Assembly: GCF_024347315.1 (NCBI RefSeq)
Contig: NZ_AP025460.1
Location: 248,001-312,000, forward strand
DNA: 64,000 nt
Reading direction: 5' to 3'
Origin: Vibrio atlanticus
Lineage (GTDB): Bacteria; Pseudomonadota; Gammaproteobacteria; Enterobacterales; Vibrionaceae
The number at the start of each line of letters is the position of its first letter. The first letter of the stretch is position 1. The notes under the pieces are model-generated. The model was given only the letters and a program-made list of their open reading frames with translations. It made no database searches and was not told where the DNA came from. Position numbers and translations under genes: made by a program. This document shows positions 40,504-51,396 of this stretch, piece by piece.

Positions 40504-43005
40504 ATGTCAAAAAACACACCAATGTCAGAAAACACGACAGCGACAACCACTGTTGATCCTTTTGCCGACCGAGAGTCGAAAAATTACGAAAACCCAGTAC
40601 CAAGCCGTGAGTTCATTATTTCGTTTCTAACAGACGCGAATATTCCTATGAACCGCAACGATCTATTCGAAGCTTTGGGTTTGGCTGGAGAGGAACAATA
40701 TGAAGGGCTGCGTCGTCGTTTACGTGCAATGGAACGTGATGGACAGCTTATCTTTACCCGTCGTCAGTGTTACGCATTGCCTGAGAAGATGGAATTGATT
40801 AAAGGCTTTGTGATTGGTCATAAAGACGGTCATGGTTGGGTACGTCCAGACGGCAGTGTGGGTAAAGACAATGATATCGTGCTGCCGCATCATCAGATGA
40901 AAACCATCATGCACGGTGATTACGTATTGGTTCAGCCTACTGACAACAGTAAGCGTGGCCGTCGTGAAGGCCGTTTGGTTCGTGTGCTTGAAGAGCGTAA
41001 AACGCCACTTGTTGGTCGCTTCTTCCTAGAGTACGGCCATTCTTATGTGGTTGCTGATGATTCGCGTATCAGTCACGACATCCAGATCCCAACTGAGCAT
41101 AAAGGCGGTGCTCGAATGGGTAATGTGGTTGTGATTGAAATTACGGACCGTGGTGGTCGTTCTCGTAACATGATGGGTAAAGTGACCGAAGTTCTTGGTG
41201 AGAATATGGCTCCGGGTATGGAAACGCAGATTGCGATCCGTACTCACCAGATCCCACAAGAGTGGCCTGAAGCGGTAGATAAGCAAATCGTAAACCTCGG
41301 TGAGCATGTTCCTGAAGAAGCAAAAGAAGGACGTGTTGATCTGCGTAAATTGCCATTGGTTACTATCGATGGTGAAGATGCGCGTGACTTCGATGATGCG
41401 GTTTACTGTGAAGCGAAGAAAGGCGGCGGCTGGCGTCTATGGGTAGCGATTGCTGACGTAAGTTACTACGTTCGCCCAGATACCGCGCTAGACAAAGAAG
41501 CGATTAACCGTGGTAACTCGGTATACTTCCCGTCACAAGTTGTACCAATGCTGCCAGAAGTGCTTTCAAATGGTTTGTGTTCATTGAACCCTCAGGTAGA
41601 CCGTTTATGTATGGTGTGTGAGATGACTATCTCAGACAAAGGTAAACTGTCGGGTTACAAGCACTACGAAGCGGTAATGAATTCTCATGCTCGTCTTACT
41701 TATAACAAAGTAGGCGCGATCTTAGATGGCAATGAAGAGTTACGTGAACGTTACGAACCAGAAGTACCACATCTTGAAGAGCTTCATAAGATGTACAAGG
41801 TGCTTAAGAAAACGCGTGACGAACGTGGTGCGATTGAATTTGAAACGGTAGAAACTAAGTTTATCTTCAATGCGGATCGTAAGATCGACCGTATTGAGCC
41901 AGTAATCCGTAACGATGCACACAAGATCATCGAAGAATGTATGATTCTTGCGAATATCGCATCGGCATCTTACGTAGAAAAAGCGAAAGAGCCTGCTCTA
42001 TACCGTGTTCACGATACTCCGGGTGAAGAGCGCTTAATGGGCTTCAAGAGCTTCTTAAGTGAACTAGGTTTAACGCTGGAGGGTGGCCTGTCGCCATCTC
42101 CGGTAGACTATGCACAACTGATGCAGCAGATTAACGAACGTGAAGACCGTGAGTTAATCCAAACTATGCTGTTACGCTCAATGAAACAAGCGGTATACAA
42201 CGCGGACAACGCGGGTCACTTTGGTCTAGCTCTTAAGCGCTATGCTCACTTTACCTCGCCAATTCGTCGTTACCCAGATTTGCTATTGCACCGTGCGATT
42301 AAGTACCTTATTGCGAAAGAAGAAGGTCGTAATAGCGAGCGTTGGACGCCAACCGGTGGTTACCACTACACTTTCGATGATATGGACTTCTACGGCGAAC
42401 AGTGTTCAATGACTGAGCGTCGTGCTGATGATGCTACGCGTGAAGTGAACGACTGGCTGAAATGTGAATACATGCAAGACCATGTCGGTGAAGTGATGGA
42501 TGGCGTGATTGCCAACGTGACTGGTTTCGGTTTCTTTGTGCGTCTAACGGAACTGCATATCGATGGTCTGGTACATATTTCTGCGCTAGCGAATGACTAC
42601 TACCAATTTGATGCTGTTGGTCAGCGTCTAGTGGGTGAAAGCTCAGGTAATATCTACCGCTTGGGTGATTCGGTTAAAGTGAAGGTTTCGGCGGTTAACT
42701 TAGAAACTCGTCAAATCGACTTTGATTTAGAAGACACCGATCGTCAGCCGCGTGGTAAAGGTAAAACAGCCAAGAAGCGTGCTGCTGAAGCGATGAAAAA
42801 GGCGAAAAGCAAGAAGCGTTCAGCGGTGAAGAGCAATAAGCCGGGCGTACCTGCAACGCCTTTAGTTGAACCGACTAAGCGACCTGATGGAAGCAGTGAA
42901 AGTTCTGCTAAGAAGAAAAAGCCAGCGAATAAAACTGGTGCTGCTAAAGCTCGAGCGAAGAAAAAGCGCGCAGCAAGCCGTAAGCCAAAGGCTGATAAGT
43001 CTTAA
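40504..43005 (+). CDS. rnr: Ribonuclease R
   Basis: An 833-residue processive 3'-5' exoribonuclease that degrades structured RNA and acts with tmRNA. A winged-helix region (about 25-95) and cold-shock domains precede the RNB domain; [15 protein letters not shown] supplies the metal-binding Asp residues. An S1 domain (about 655-740) and a Lys/Ala-rich tail of about 90 residues follow. The ATG has a weak ribosome site; an in-frame ATG eight codons in is possible. nsrR, which precedes rnr in E. coli, is absent. Confidence 0.95.
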   Translation: MSKNTPMSENTTATTTVDPFADRESKNYENPVPSREFIISFLTDANIPMNRNDLFEALGLAGEEQYEGLRRRLRAMERDGQLIFTRRQCYALPEKMELIKGFVIGHKDGHGWVRPDGSVGKDNDIVLPHHQMKTIMHGDYVLVQPTDNSKRGRREGRLVRVLEERKTPLVGRFFLEYGHSYVVADDSRISHDIQIPTEHKGGARMGNVVVIEITDRGGRSRNMMGKVTEVLGENMAPGMETQIAIRTHQIPQEWPEAVDKQIVNLGEHVPEEAKEGRVDLRKLPLVTIDGEDARDFDDAVYCEAKKGGGWRLWVAIADVSYYVRPDTALDKEAINRGNSVYFPSQVVPMLPEVLSNGLCSLNPQVDRLCMVCEMTISDKGKLSGYKHYEAVMNSHARLTYNKVGAILDGNEELRERYEPEVPHLEELHKMYKVLKKTRDERGAIEFETVETKFIFNADRKIDRIEPVIRNDAHKIIEECMILANIASASYVEKAKEPALYRVHDTPGEERLMGFKSFLSELGLTLEGGLSPSPVDYAQLMQQINEREDRELIQTMLLRSMKQAVYNADNAGHFGLALKRYAHFTSPIRRYPDLLLHRAIKYLIAKEEGRNSERWTPTGGYHYTFDDMDFYGEQCSMTERRADDATREVNDWLKCEYMQDHVGEVMDGVIANVTGFGFFVRLTELHIDGLVHISALANDYYQFDAVGQRLVGESSGNIYRLGDSVKVKVSAVNLETRQIDFDLEDTDRQPRGKGKTAKKRAAEAMKKAKSKKRSAVKSNKPGVPATPLVEPTKRPDGSSESSAKKKKPANKTGAAKARAKKKRAASRKPKADKS

Positions 43006-43164
43006 GCTATCGTCATTACAGTGACGAGTAGCGCTTAAACGTCTAACGAATTTAAATGCGAGAGTATCAGGCGGAAGATGCATGCTCTCGAAATAAACAA
43101 TACAGAGATGGGTGCATCGGGTTTGATGACATTCACCTCTGAGCAATAAGAGTAACCAGAGACA

Positions 43165-43905
43165 ATGAGTAACGAATTTATTTACGGTATTCACGCGGTG
43201 AAAGCCGTACTAGAAAAAGATCCAGCTCGTTTTATCGAAGCGTATGTACTGAAAGGGCGTCAAGACGATCGTCTTCTTCCATTACTGAATCAACTGCAGC
43301 AATTTGGTGTGTCGATTCAACAAATGGGCCGTAAGCCGCTTGATGAAAAAGCACAGGGTGCAAATCACCAAGGTCTTATTGCTAAGGTGAAGCCTGCTAA
43401 GCAGCTTAATGAAACTCACCTAGACGATATCCTAGCGCAGCACGAACAGCCTCTGTTGTTGGTTCTAGATGGCGTAACAGACCCTCATAACCTAGGTGCT
43501 TGTCTACGTAACGCGGATGCTGCGGGTGTGGCGGCTGTTATCGTACCTAAAGATCGCTCTTCGCCGCTAACGGCAACCGTAAGTAAGGTTGCTTGTGGCG
43601 CAGCTGAAACCGTTCCTCTAGTACGCGTAACCAACCTAGCTCGTACAATGCGTGCACTGCAAGAGCAGGGTGTATGGTTCGTGGGTACCGCAGGTGAAGC
43701 AACGCATGATATCTACCAAGCGAAGTTAACAGGCCCTCTTGCTGTGGTTATGGGGGCTGAAGGTGACGGTATGCGTCGTCTAACGCGTGAAACCTGTGAT
43801 GATCTGATTAAGATCCCAATGGCAGGTAGCGTGTCGAGCCTGAACGTTTCAGTAGCATCGGGCATCTGTTTGTTCGAAGCGGTACGCCAGCGTTTAGCTC
43901 AGTAA
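43165..43905 (+). CDS. rlmB: 23S rRNA Gm2251 2'-O-methyltransferase
   Basis: A 246-residue SPOUT methyltransferase acting on G2251 in the P loop of 23S rRNA. The N-terminal substrate-binding domain (about 1-75) is followed by the knot domain: [28 protein letters not shown] and [17 protein letters not shown] form the SAM pocket. It follows rnr by 160 bp, the conserved order. Confidence 0.96.
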   Translation: MSNEFIYGIHAVKAVLEKDPARFIEAYVLKGRQDDRLLPLLNQLQQFGVSIQQMGRKPLDEKAQGANHQGLIAKVKPAKQLNETHLDDILAQHEQPLLLVLDGVTDPHNLGACLRNADAAGVAAVIVPKDRSSPLTATVSKVACGAAETVPLVRVTNLARTMRALQEQGVWFVGTAGEATHDIYQAKLTGPLAVVMGAEGDGMRRLTRETCDDLIKIPMAGSVSSLNVSVASGICLFEAVRQRLAQ

Positions 43906-44020
43906 ACCTAGGTTCAGCAACATTTGACTCAGTCACGCTTGGTTTAGTTGTGTGTCTCTATGTTGTTTAGAGATACTTGCTATATAAAGAGTTAAACGAC
44001 TTTAAGTCTATGAATTTATT

Positions 44021-44052
44021 AACGCTCACCACTTGCTGGTGGGCGTTTCTTT
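44021..44052 (+). terminator. rlmB terminator
   Basis: An 11-bp stem AACGCTCACCA / TGGTGGGCGTT with a five-base loop, followed by TTCTTTTT. The remaining bases from 43906 to 44130 hold nothing else I recognise. Confidence 0.75.
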
Positions 44053-44136
44053 TTAGGCTGTTATAGCAAAAGCCATCGGTTTGTCGGATGGCTAGATGGC
44101 GACAGAAAAACTGTTTCATTATTAGCCAAATACCGC

Positions 44137-44163
44137 TTGCCAATACCGGGTTCTTTCTATAAT
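44137..44163 (+). promoter_or_regulatory. Promoter of the rpsF operon
   Basis: TTGCCA (44137-44142) and TATAAT (44158-44163) with a 15-bp spacer; a one-base shift of the -35 gives 16. The leader that follows is about 95 bases. Confidence 0.55.
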
Positions 44164-44180
44164 ATTTGCCGTCCTTAAAA

Positions 44181-44225
44181 CTCGGTCATTTTTCTTTAGT
44201 TCCTTGCTTCCCTTGGACGACCGAG
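44181..44225 (+). promoter_or_regulatory. Possible S6:S18 autoregulatory leader
   Basis: In the rpsF leader CTCGGTC (44181-44187) pairs perfectly with GACCGAG (44219-44225), closing a ~30-base loop. Bacterial rpsF leaders often hold an RNA element bound by the S6-S18 dimer to repress the operon. The position and closing helix agree; the conserved bulge is only loosely visible. Confidence 0.45.
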
Positions 44226-44263
44226 CCTTTCGTGGAAGCTAATAATCCGTAAGGAGCAACCAA

Positions 44264-44677
44264 ATGCGTCATTATGAAATCGTATTCATGGTTCACCCTG
44301 ATCAAAGCGAGCAAGTTGCTGGCATGATCGAGCGTTACACTGGTTCAATCACTGAAGCTGGTGGTACTATCCACCGTCTAGAAGACTGGGGCCGCCGTCA
44401 AATGGCTTACCCAATCAACAAACTTCACAAAGCTCACTACGTTCTTATGAACGTTGAAGCTGGCCAAGAAGTGATGGACGAGCTAGAAACTGCTTTCCGT
44501 TTTAACGATGCAGTTCTACGTAACATGATCATGCGCACTAAAGGCGCTGTGACTGAGCAATCTATCATGCTTAAGCAAAAAGAAGAGCGTGCAGAGCGTG
44601 CTCCTCGTCGTGATGACCGTGAAGAACGTGCACCACGTCGTGAAGAAGAAGCTAAGCCAGAAGCTGCTGCTGAGTAA
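44264..44677 (+). CDS. rpsF: 30S ribosomal protein S6
   Basis: A 137-residue S6 with [14 protein letters not shown] and [20 protein letters not shown]. The tail after about residue 100 is a charged low-complexity stretch rich in Glu, Arg and Ala ending in Glu, the kind of end that RimK extends. AAGGAG precedes the ATG. The next gene is rpsR; priB, usual between them, is missing. Confidence 0.97.
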   Translation: MRHYEIVFMVHPDQSEQVAGMIERYTGSITEAGGTIHRLEDWGRRQMAYPINKLHKAHYVLMNVEAGQEVMDELETAFRFNDAVLRNMIMRTKGAVTEQSIMLKQKEERAERAPRRDDREERAPRREEEAKPEAAAE

Positions 44678-44806
44678 TTCTTTTTTGGCCTTTTAGGTCA
44701 TTAAATTTTATTCAACTCGTTTAGGTATTCTCACTACAAGCATTTGCTTAGACTTATTTATAAGTTCGTGTGAGTACCGCATTATTAAATTTAGATCAGG
44801 AGATAG

Positions 44807-45037
<231 letters not shown>

Positions 45038-45075
45038 TCGGTAATAGTTAATAATAGTTTAAGAGGACTAAGATA

Positions 45076-45528
45076 ATGCAAGTTATTCTACTTGATAAGA
45101 TCGGTAACCTAGGTGGCCTTGGCGACCAAGTAAACGTTAAATCTGGTTACGCTCGTAACTTCCTTATCCCACAGGGTAAAGCAGTTATGGCAACTAAAGA
45201 CAACGTTGCTATGTTCGAAACTCGTCGTGCAGAACTAGAAGCTAAAGTTGCTGAGCAACTAGCTGCTTCAGAAGCTCGCGCTGAGAGCGTTAACACTCTA
45301 GAAGGCGTTACAATCGCTTCTAAAGCTGGTGACGAAGGTAAACTATTCGGTTCTATCGGTACTCGTGACATCGCTGACGCTATTACAGCGGCAGGTGTTG
45401 CAGTAGCTAAGAGCGAAGTACGCCTACCTGAAGGCGCTCTACGTAACATCGGCGAATTCGAAGTAAGCATCCAACTTCACTCTGAAGTTTTTGCTACTGC
45501 GAAAATCGCTATCGTTGCAGCTGAGTAA
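45076..45528 (+). CDS. rplI: 50S ribosomal protein L9
   Basis: A 150-residue L9: an N-terminal rRNA-binding domain ([20 protein letters not shown]), a long helix rich in Ala/Glu, and a C-terminal domain. It is the last gene of rpsF-rpsR-rplI. Confidence 0.98.
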   Translation: MQVILLDKIGNLGGLGDQVNVKSGYARNFLIPQGKAVMATKDNVAMFETRRAELEAKVAEQLAASEARAESVNTLEGVTIASKAGDEGKLFGSIGTRDIADAITAAGVAVAKSEVRLPEGALRNIGEFEVSIQLHSEVFATAKIAIVAAE

Positions 45529-45566
45529 TTTCAGTACCAAGACGAATTCTTTCTTTTGAAAGTTTT

Positions 45567-45594
45567 AAACACCAGCTTCGGCTGGTGTTTTTTT
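45567..45594 (+). terminator. Terminator of rpsF-rpsR-rplI
   Basis: AAACACCAGC / GCTGGTGTTT capped by a TTCG tetraloop and followed by T7. Confidence 0.85.
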
Positions 45595-45728
45595 ATGTCT
45601 GCAATATGAGTTTTAAGCTTTTTGGAACAGTGACGATTGCAGGGATAGAAAGCACTAGAGAGGAGGGGCCTTACATAGTAAAAACGAGGGTGTTCTTTAT
45701 CGATACACCGTTATACCCGCTCTCAAAT

Positions 45729-46601
45729 TTAGAATTGAAAAAGTAGATTTACAGACAGTACGGAATCTTCTTTGTTCAACCCTTCCGGTACCTTGTCGTG
45801 GTACTGTCGAGAGTGAGCAATTTTTAGTGCGATATTGTCGGTAATATCGTTGATGGCTTCTAATTCAGTATCAAATTTTAGGTTGCTATGGCCAGACACC
45901 AACGTCACATCGGCTTTGAGCTTCAAATTTTTCAATACCTGCCATGATGTATTTACATTGCCACGGAAAATCGCCTCTTCAACGATCTCTGGGAAGATGA
46001 TGTCATCATCGTCTATTTCATCAAGGTTCGGTTCTTGGTAACGAAAACCCGGGCCCACTTCGACCTCCAACACAAACTCTTCTGTATTCGAAAACTGATA
46101 ACCTAGACCGCTAGAAACGGTGTAGTCCTTAAAATAAGCACTGTATCGTGAATCGACCCCTTTAAAGCTGCCATAGAGGTAGGTTTTCGGACTTAACTTG
46201 TAGTCACTCTGAGCAGAATATGTCGATTGCCTTTTATCTTCTTCGCCATCTTTGTAGAGATTGTAGTATTTCCATTCGCCACTGGTTCTATGACGGCCAG
46301 CCGTGTACTCACCGTTCAGGCGTGCATTAAGCGATCGAGAATCAGAATTACCAGTATGCGACTGATATCCAAATTCGACTTCAGTATTCAGTGGGTTCGG
46401 CAGTTCTGAATCACTCGGTGCGATATCCATATCTTTTTCAAGTGTCGGTGCAACGACGATCGGCTCAGCAGCAGGTTCTGGTACCACTATCGAGTCGAGG
46501 ATTGCATCAACAGAGGCTTTAGCATCATCCGCTAAGGCCGACGGAGTGCTCAGGAGACCGATGCTTAGAAGACCAGTGCTCAGAGCCAATAATTTGGACA
46601 C
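45729..46601 (-). CDS. DUF481 outer-membrane beta-barrel protein
   Basis: A protein of about 290 residues with a signal peptide (SKLLALSTGLLSIGLL...ALA), a Pro/Ala/Glu-rich linker, and alternating beta strands that end in the outer-membrane terminal Phe (NLLFQF). The repeated pattern NTEVEFGYQSHTGNSDS...LNARLNGEY fits DUF481, a salt-induced outer-membrane family of unknown function. I start at a GTG (46601) with GAGG upstream; the longer frame to 46706 would place 35 non-signal residues before the signal peptide. Confidence 0.82.
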   Translation of the reverse strand: MSKLLALSTGLLSIGLLSTPSALADDAKASVDAILDSIVVPEPAAEPIVVAPTLEKDMDIAPSDSELPNPLNTEVEFGYQSHTGNSDSRSLNARLNGEYTAGRHRTSGEWKYYNLYKDGEEDKRQSTYSAQSDYKLSPKTYLYGSFKGVDSRYSAYFKDYTVSSGLGYQFSNTEEFVLEVEVGPGFRYQEPNLDEIDDDDIIFPEIVEEAIFRGNVNTSWQVLKNLKLKADVTLVSGHSNLKFDTELEAINDITDNIALKIAHSRQYHDKVPEGLNKEDSVLSVNLLFQF

Positions 46602-46776
46602 GCATACCTCAGTTATACAGTGAATGAATGGAAGGATCGTAATGCTACCTTTGCTTAATTCCGTCAGCAATAGGTAAATTCTTGCTGAAGAATAAAACAA
46701 ACTCATAGGATCGGATTACAAACGGATGTTCTTGGGTATAATGAACGATCATTATTAGTTATTGAGTGTAGTCATA

Positions 46777-48168
46777 GTGGATACCAAAAGTCAGAAATCA
46801 GCCAACGATCAGGTGGACGCCATCAAGGTCCCGCCACATTCATTAGAAGCTGAGCAATCTGTTATTGGCGGTTTGTTATTGGATAACGAACGCTGGGATA
46901 CGGTGGCCGAAAAGGTTGTGGCCAAAGACTTTTATAGCCGTCCTCACCGTCTGATCTTTGAAGCGGTAAAGGATATCCTTGAAGAAAGCTCTCCTCTGGA
47001 TCTTATTACACTCTCTGAACATTTAGAGCTGCGTGAGCAACTTGAAGAAGTGGGTGGCTTTGCTTACCTTGCTGACCTAGCGAAAAATACGCCAAGTGCG
47101 GCAAACATCAATGCCTATGCAGATATCGTGGCACAACGTGCATTGGTGCGTAGCCTGATTGGTGTGGCAAATGAAATTGCGGATTCTGGTTATGACCCTC
47201 AAGGTCGTACATCGGAAGAACTTGTTGATCTTGCTGAGAGTAAAGTTTTCGCGATTGCCGAAGGCCGAGCAAGTGAAAATGAAGGTCCACAAAACGTTGA
47301 TAGCATTCTAGAGAAGACGCTAGAACGTATCGAAATCTTATATAAATCGCCACAAGATGGTGTGACAGGTGTCGATACGGGTTTCAACGACCTCAATAAG
47401 AAAACAGCAGGCCTTCAGGGTTCTGACTTAATCATTGTTGCTGCGCGTCCATCGATGGGTAAAACCACGTTTGCGATGAACCTATGTGAAAACGCGGCGA
47501 TGAAGCAAGATAAGCCAGTATTAATCTTCTCGCTAGAGATGCCAGCTGAACAGCTGATGATGCGTATGCTTGCGTCACTTTCTCGCGTAGACCAAACCAA
47601 GATTCGTACCGGTCAGTTAGACGATGAAGATTGGGCTCGTATCTCGTCGAGTATGGGTATTCTTATGGATAAGAAGAATATGTATATCGATGACAGCTCG
47701 GGTCTAACGCCAACAGAGGTGCGTTCTCGTGCTCGACGTATTGCTCGTGAGCATGATGGTATCTCTATGATCATGATAGATTACCTTCAATTAATGCGTG
47801 TACCTTCGTTATCTGATAACCGTACTCTAGAGATCGCCGAGATTTCTCGCTCATTGAAAGCACTAGCAAAAGAGCTCAACGTACCAGTTGTGGCACTTTC
47901 TCAGCTTAACCGTTCCCTAGAGCAACGTGCTGATAAGCGCCCAGTTAACTCGGATTTGCGTGAATCAGGTTCGATCGAGCAAGATGCCGACTTAATCATG
48001 TTTATCTATCGTGATGAGGTTTATAACCCCGATAGTTCATTGAAAGGCATCGCTGAGATCATCCTTGGTAAGCAACGTAACGGTCCGATCGGTTCGGTTC
48101 GTCTTACATTCCAAGGTCAACACTCCCGATTTGATAACTATGCAGGTCCTGCATTTGATGATGAGTAA
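46777..48168 (+). CDS. dnaB: Replicative DNA helicase DnaB
   Basis: A 463-residue hexameric 5'-3' helicase. The N-terminal primase-interaction domain (PPHSLEAEQSVIGGLLL) joins by a linker to the RecA-like domain: Walker A ARPSMGKTTFAMNL, Walker B SMIMIDYLQLM, and the arginine-finger region EQDADLIMFIYRDEVY. The start is uncertain between a GTG at 46777 (MDTKSQKS) and a TTG at 46762; I prefer the former. alr follows 6 bp later. Confidence 0.95.
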   Translation: MDTKSQKSANDQVDAIKVPPHSLEAEQSVIGGLLLDNERWDTVAEKVVAKDFYSRPHRLIFEAVKDILEESSPLDLITLSEHLELREQLEEVGGFAYLADLAKNTPSAANINAYADIVAQRALVRSLIGVANEIADSGYDPQGRTSEELVDLAESKVFAIAEGRASENEGPQNVDSILEKTLERIEILYKSPQDGVTGVDTGFNDLNKKTAGLQGSDLIIVAARPSMGKTTFAMNLCENAAMKQDKPVLIFSLEMPAEQLMMRMLASLSRVDQTKIRTGQLDDEDWARISSSMGILMDKKNMYIDDSSGLTPTEVRSRARRIAREHDGISMIMIDYLQLMRVPSLSDNRTLEIAEISRSLKALAKELNVPVVALSQLNRSLEQRADKRPVNSDLRESGSIEQDADLIMFIYRDEVYNPDSSLKGIAEIILGKQRNGPIGSVRLTFQGQHSRFDNYAGPAFDDE

Positions 48169-48174
48169 TCACTA

Positions 48175-49260
48175 ATGACTTACATGAAAGCAGCGACGGC
48201 GAGTATTGACTTAAACGCGCTTGAACATAACCTGAACCAGATAAAGTCGAAGGCTCCTCATTGCAAGGTAATGTCTGTTGTGAAAGCCAATGGCTACGGA
48301 CATGGCTTACTGCATATTGCCAAGCATTCAAAAAGCTCTGATGCTTTTGGTGTGGCGCGTATTGAAGAAGCATTACAGCTTCGTGCTGGTGGCATTGTTA
48401 AACCTATTTTGTTGCTAGAAGGGTTTTACTCTTCGGGCGATTTACCCATCCTGGTGACCAATAACATCCAAACGGTAGTGCATTGCGAAGAGCAATTAAG
48501 CGCGCTAGAGAATGCAGAGTTGGAAACACCTGTTGTGGTTTGGCTAAAAGTCGACAGTGGTATGCATCGCCTAGGTGCTCGTCCTGAGCAATACCAAAAC
48601 TTTGTTGAGCGCTTACATCAATGTGCGAATGTCGCTAAACCTCTGCGCTACATGAGCCACTTCGGTTGTGCTGATGAACTTGATAGAGCAACCACCGTTG
48701 AACAGACCGAGCTTTTCTTATCGCTCACCGACGGTTGTGAAGGTGAGCGTTCACTTGCTGCTTCTGCGGGTCTATTGGCTTGGCCAGACAGCCATCTTGA
48801 TTGGGTTCGCCCGGGAATTATCTCTTACGGTGTTTCTCCTTTTGCTGATAAATCAGCGCAACAGCTCGGTTTTTTTCCTGTGATGACTTTGACCTCGCAC
48901 TTGATAGCCGTTCGTGATGTTAAAGCGGGTGAAAGTGTGGGCTATGGCGGTAACTGGACCAGTGAGCGAGATACCAAGGTTGGTGTGATCGCGATAGGTT
49001 ATGGTGATGGTTATCCTCGCACTGCTCCTAACGGCACTCCAGTGTTCGTTAACGGCCGAAAAGTACCGATCGCCGGACGTGTATCAATGGACATGCTAAC
49101 GGTTGACCTTGGCCCTGATGCGGCAGATAAAGTCGGTGATGAAGCAACATTATGGGGTAAAGATTTACCTTCAGAAGAAGTCGCAGAACATATTGGCACT
49201 ATCGCTTACGAGCTGGTCACTAAGCTGACTTCGCGTGTTGCGATGGAGTACGTGAAGTAG
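48175..49260 (+). CDS. alr: Alanine racemase
   Basis: A 361-residue PLP enzyme that makes D-alanine for peptidoglycan. Lys37 in [10 protein letters not shown] binds [12 protein letters not shown] and [12 protein letters not shown] carry the second-base Tyr region. An alternative ATG lies three codons in. The dnaB-alr pair is conserved in gammaproteobacteria. Confidence 0.96.
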   Translation: MTYMKAATASIDLNALEHNLNQIKSKAPHCKVMSVVKANGYGHGLLHIAKHSKSSDAFGVARIEEALQLRAGGIVKPILLLEGFYSSGDLPILVTNNIQTVVHCEEQLSALENAELETPVVVWLKVDSGMHRLGARPEQYQNFVERLHQCANVAKPLRYMSHFGCADELDRATTVEQTELFLSLTDGCEGERSLAASAGLLAWPDSHLDWVRPGIISYGVSPFADKSAQQLGFFPVMTLTSHLIAVRDVKAGESVGYGGNWTSERDTKVGVIAIGYGDGYPRTAPNGTPVFVNGRKVPIAGRVSMDMLTVDLGPDAADKVGDEATLWGKDLPSEEVAEHIGTIAYELVTKLTSRVAMEYVK

Positions 49261-49262
49261 CT

Positions 49263-49308
49263 AATGCGAAGTAACTAAATGTGAAGTAACTCAATGTGAA
49301 GTAACTAT
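49263..49308 (+). repeat. Short tandem repeat after alr
   Basis: Three copies of a 14-16-bp unit close to AATGTGAAGTAACT lie between alr and the next gene. Confidence 0.6.
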
Positions 49309-49323
49309 GGATCCTATAAGTAA

Positions 49324-50532
49324 ATGATGTTCATACGAACGACTCGACACTGGTTAATGTCTGCAATGGCATTACTCGGTGTCAGCTTGTCTTCTCCCGC
49401 TGTGAGTGAAGAAAAAGATTCAGCCTTTGTTCCTTTCTATTTTAGTACTGAAACCATGGGTAATACCTTTGGGGTTGCTGGTGTCGCAAAGGGTGTTTGG
49501 CAACCTCAAGCCGCTCTGTTTGGCATGGCGCTTTATTCAGATAAAGACAGTTACGTCGGTTTCTTATCAGCCTTTAACTTCGCACTGTCTGAGAACGTAT
49601 TGTTCAGTACTCAGATGTACCAAGCTCGCTTTAACGACAATCCTTATTACATAGGCTCTCAAGGCGATAACGATTCATCTATTGATGATAAAACCATTGC
49701 CGATGGCTTAGAACAGAACTATCAGTTTGAATTCAAGTATTTGCTACCTTGGGGCAATGTTGCAGAACATGGCTTGTTAGGGGCTTTTCAGCCAATCAAA
49801 GATGTGAGTTTTGCTTCGCCAGTCGAGTCGGGTGTCAGTTCGATTATCTTCACGCCTTTTTATACGGCACGTGAGCTAGAAGGTTTAAACAACACGGAAG
49901 AGGCGACAGGCTTTAGTCTGGCGTTGGATTGGGATAATCGTGATAGCACACGCAACCCAACCAAGGGGTCTCATACCAATCTTGAGTTTACTACCGGCGC
50001 TGAAAGTTGGTCTAACGATGACTTATGGCTGAAGTGGACATTCCAAAACAGTCAGTATTTTGCATTGGGCCCTTTGGGGAACTTGTTCGACCAACAAGTC
50101 GTGGCATTTGATGTCTATACCGCTGATACACCTACGTGGGGCAACTGTTCAGGGCAAGATTGTGCTCGTCCACCGGAAACAGAGCAAGCTCGACTCGGTG
50201 GCTTATATCGCTTAAGAGGTTATACCGGAGGCCGTTACCACGGTCGTTCTGCTATTCACTACTCTGCGGAATATCGAGTGCTTCCTGATTGGCAACCACT
50301 GGGCGATATCCCACTGATTAACTACTACGATTTGCCTTGGTGGCAGTGGGTGGCGTTTGCTGAAGTCGGGCGTGTTGCTGATGAGTACGATATCAAAACA
50401 CTGCACACAGACATGAAATGGAGCCTAGGCGGCGCAGTTCGTTTCCAGGTTGAAGGCATTGTCGTACGTGCTGAATTAGCGCGAGGCGGTGATGAAGGGA
50501 CCTTTAGGGTTATGATAAACCAGCCTTTCTAA
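49324..50532 (+). CDS. Omp85/BamA-family surface-antigen barrel protein
   Basis: A 402-residue outer-membrane protein with a signal peptide (about 1-28) and a 16-strand-like barrel of the bacterial surface antigen (Omp85) family. RLRGYTGGRYHGRSAIHYSA contains the barrel-lumen RGY/F motif, and the protein ends in Phe. No POTRA domain is present, so it is a short barrel-only relative rather than BamA or TamA. Its client or role is unknown. Confidence 0.8.
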   Translation: MMFIRTTRHWLMSAMALLGVSLSSPAVSEEKDSAFVPFYFSTETMGNTFGVAGVAKGVWQPQAALFGMALYSDKDSYVGFLSAFNFALSENVLFSTQMYQARFNDNPYYIGSQGDNDSSIDDKTIADGLEQNYQFEFKYLLPWGNVAEHGLLGAFQPIKDVSFASPVESGVSSIIFTPFYTARELEGLNNTEEATGFSLALDWDNRDSTRNPTKGSHTNLEFTTGAESWSNDDLWLKWTFQNSQYFALGPLGNLFDQQVVAFDVYTADTPTWGNCSGQDCARPPETEQARLGGLYRLRGYTGGRYHGRSAIHYSAEYRVLPDWQPLGDIPLINYYDLPWWQWVAFAEVGRVADEYDIKTLHTDMKWSLGGAVRFQVEGIVVRAELARGGDEGTFRVMINQPF

Positions 50533-50566
50533 TCTGATTTTACAACCCGACTCTCTTATATTTTTA

Positions 50567-50598
50567 AAGGGTGACACATAACAGTGTCACCCTTTTTT
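50567..50598. terminator. Terminator between the barrel gene and the YjbQ gene
   Basis: AAGGGTGACAC / GTGTCACCCTT with a six-base loop and T6. Confidence 0.8.
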
Positions 50599-50644
50599 GT
50601 TTTCTACCATTATGTTGTTTAAGCGGTATTTCATTGTTGATGAC

Positions 50645-51070
50645 TTAACGTGACTCACCTTGAATGGTCGCAATAACGGTACGGCTTCCACCACAATCTC
50701 GGTGTTCACCTAAGTAAATGCCCTGCCATGTCCCTAATGCTAGACGACCATTGGTAATCGGAATTGTCACACTGGTGCCAAGTGTCGATGCTTTAATGTG
50801 AGCGGGCATATCATCATCACCTTCGTAGGTGTGCTTGTAGTAGGGGGCTCGTTCGGGCACAAACTTATTAAAGTGTGATTCCATATCAGTGCGGACGGTC
50901 GGGTCTGCGTTCTCATTTAGCGTAAGGCTAGCAGAGGTATGCTGAATGAATAGATGTAATAAACCAACAGACAGTGAATGGATATCGGATATCTGTTGTT
51001 CAATTTCATCAGTGATGAGATGAAATCCACGTTTTTGTGCGTGTAGGTGTATCGTCTTCTGAATCCACAT
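50645..51070 (-). CDS. YjbQ/UPF0047 family protein
   Basis: A 141-residue protein with the YjbQ blocks [17 protein letters not shown] and [12 protein letters not shown], including the His/Glu cluster thought to bind metal. Some members have weak thiamine-phosphate synthase activity; the physiological role is unclear. Confidence 0.85.
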   Translation of the reverse strand: MWIQKTIHLHAQKRGFHLITDEIEQQISDIHSLSVGLLHLFIQHTSASLTLNENADPTVRTDMESHFNKFVPERAPYYKHTYEGDDDMPAHIKASTLGTSVTIPITNGRLALGTWQGIYLGEHRDCGGSRTVIATIQGESR

Positions 51071-51396
51071 ACGCCATCCTCTATAATGTATTTGGAAAAA
51101 AAGTGGTTTAACGCTATCTTTTGAACTTGAATTTATCAGGTTTCGCTCACATTTAATGATGTGAGCGCTAGAGTCAGTACCGATTCTGCTATCAGGAAAT
51201 CTAATTCTGATTTATCTCAAGGTACCGCTCTTCATATGCGGCATAATACGTCGTGAAAAAAAATTACAAAGAATCTTTCAGTGGTGATGCGATTTGGTCA
51301 TCATAGAAAAATATAAACTTTCGCCTAATCGGGGGTTCTATTCATCACTTTGGTGACGTCTAGAATAAAACCTACAGTAACATCGGGATAGATACC
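51071..51396. other. Upstream region of pgi
   Basis: 326 bp without a gene. The one clear structure is a perfect 9-bp inverted repeat CGCTCACAT (51144-51152) / ATGTGAGCG (51159-51167) with a six-base spacer, which could be an operator or RNA hairpin. Confidence 0.5.
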
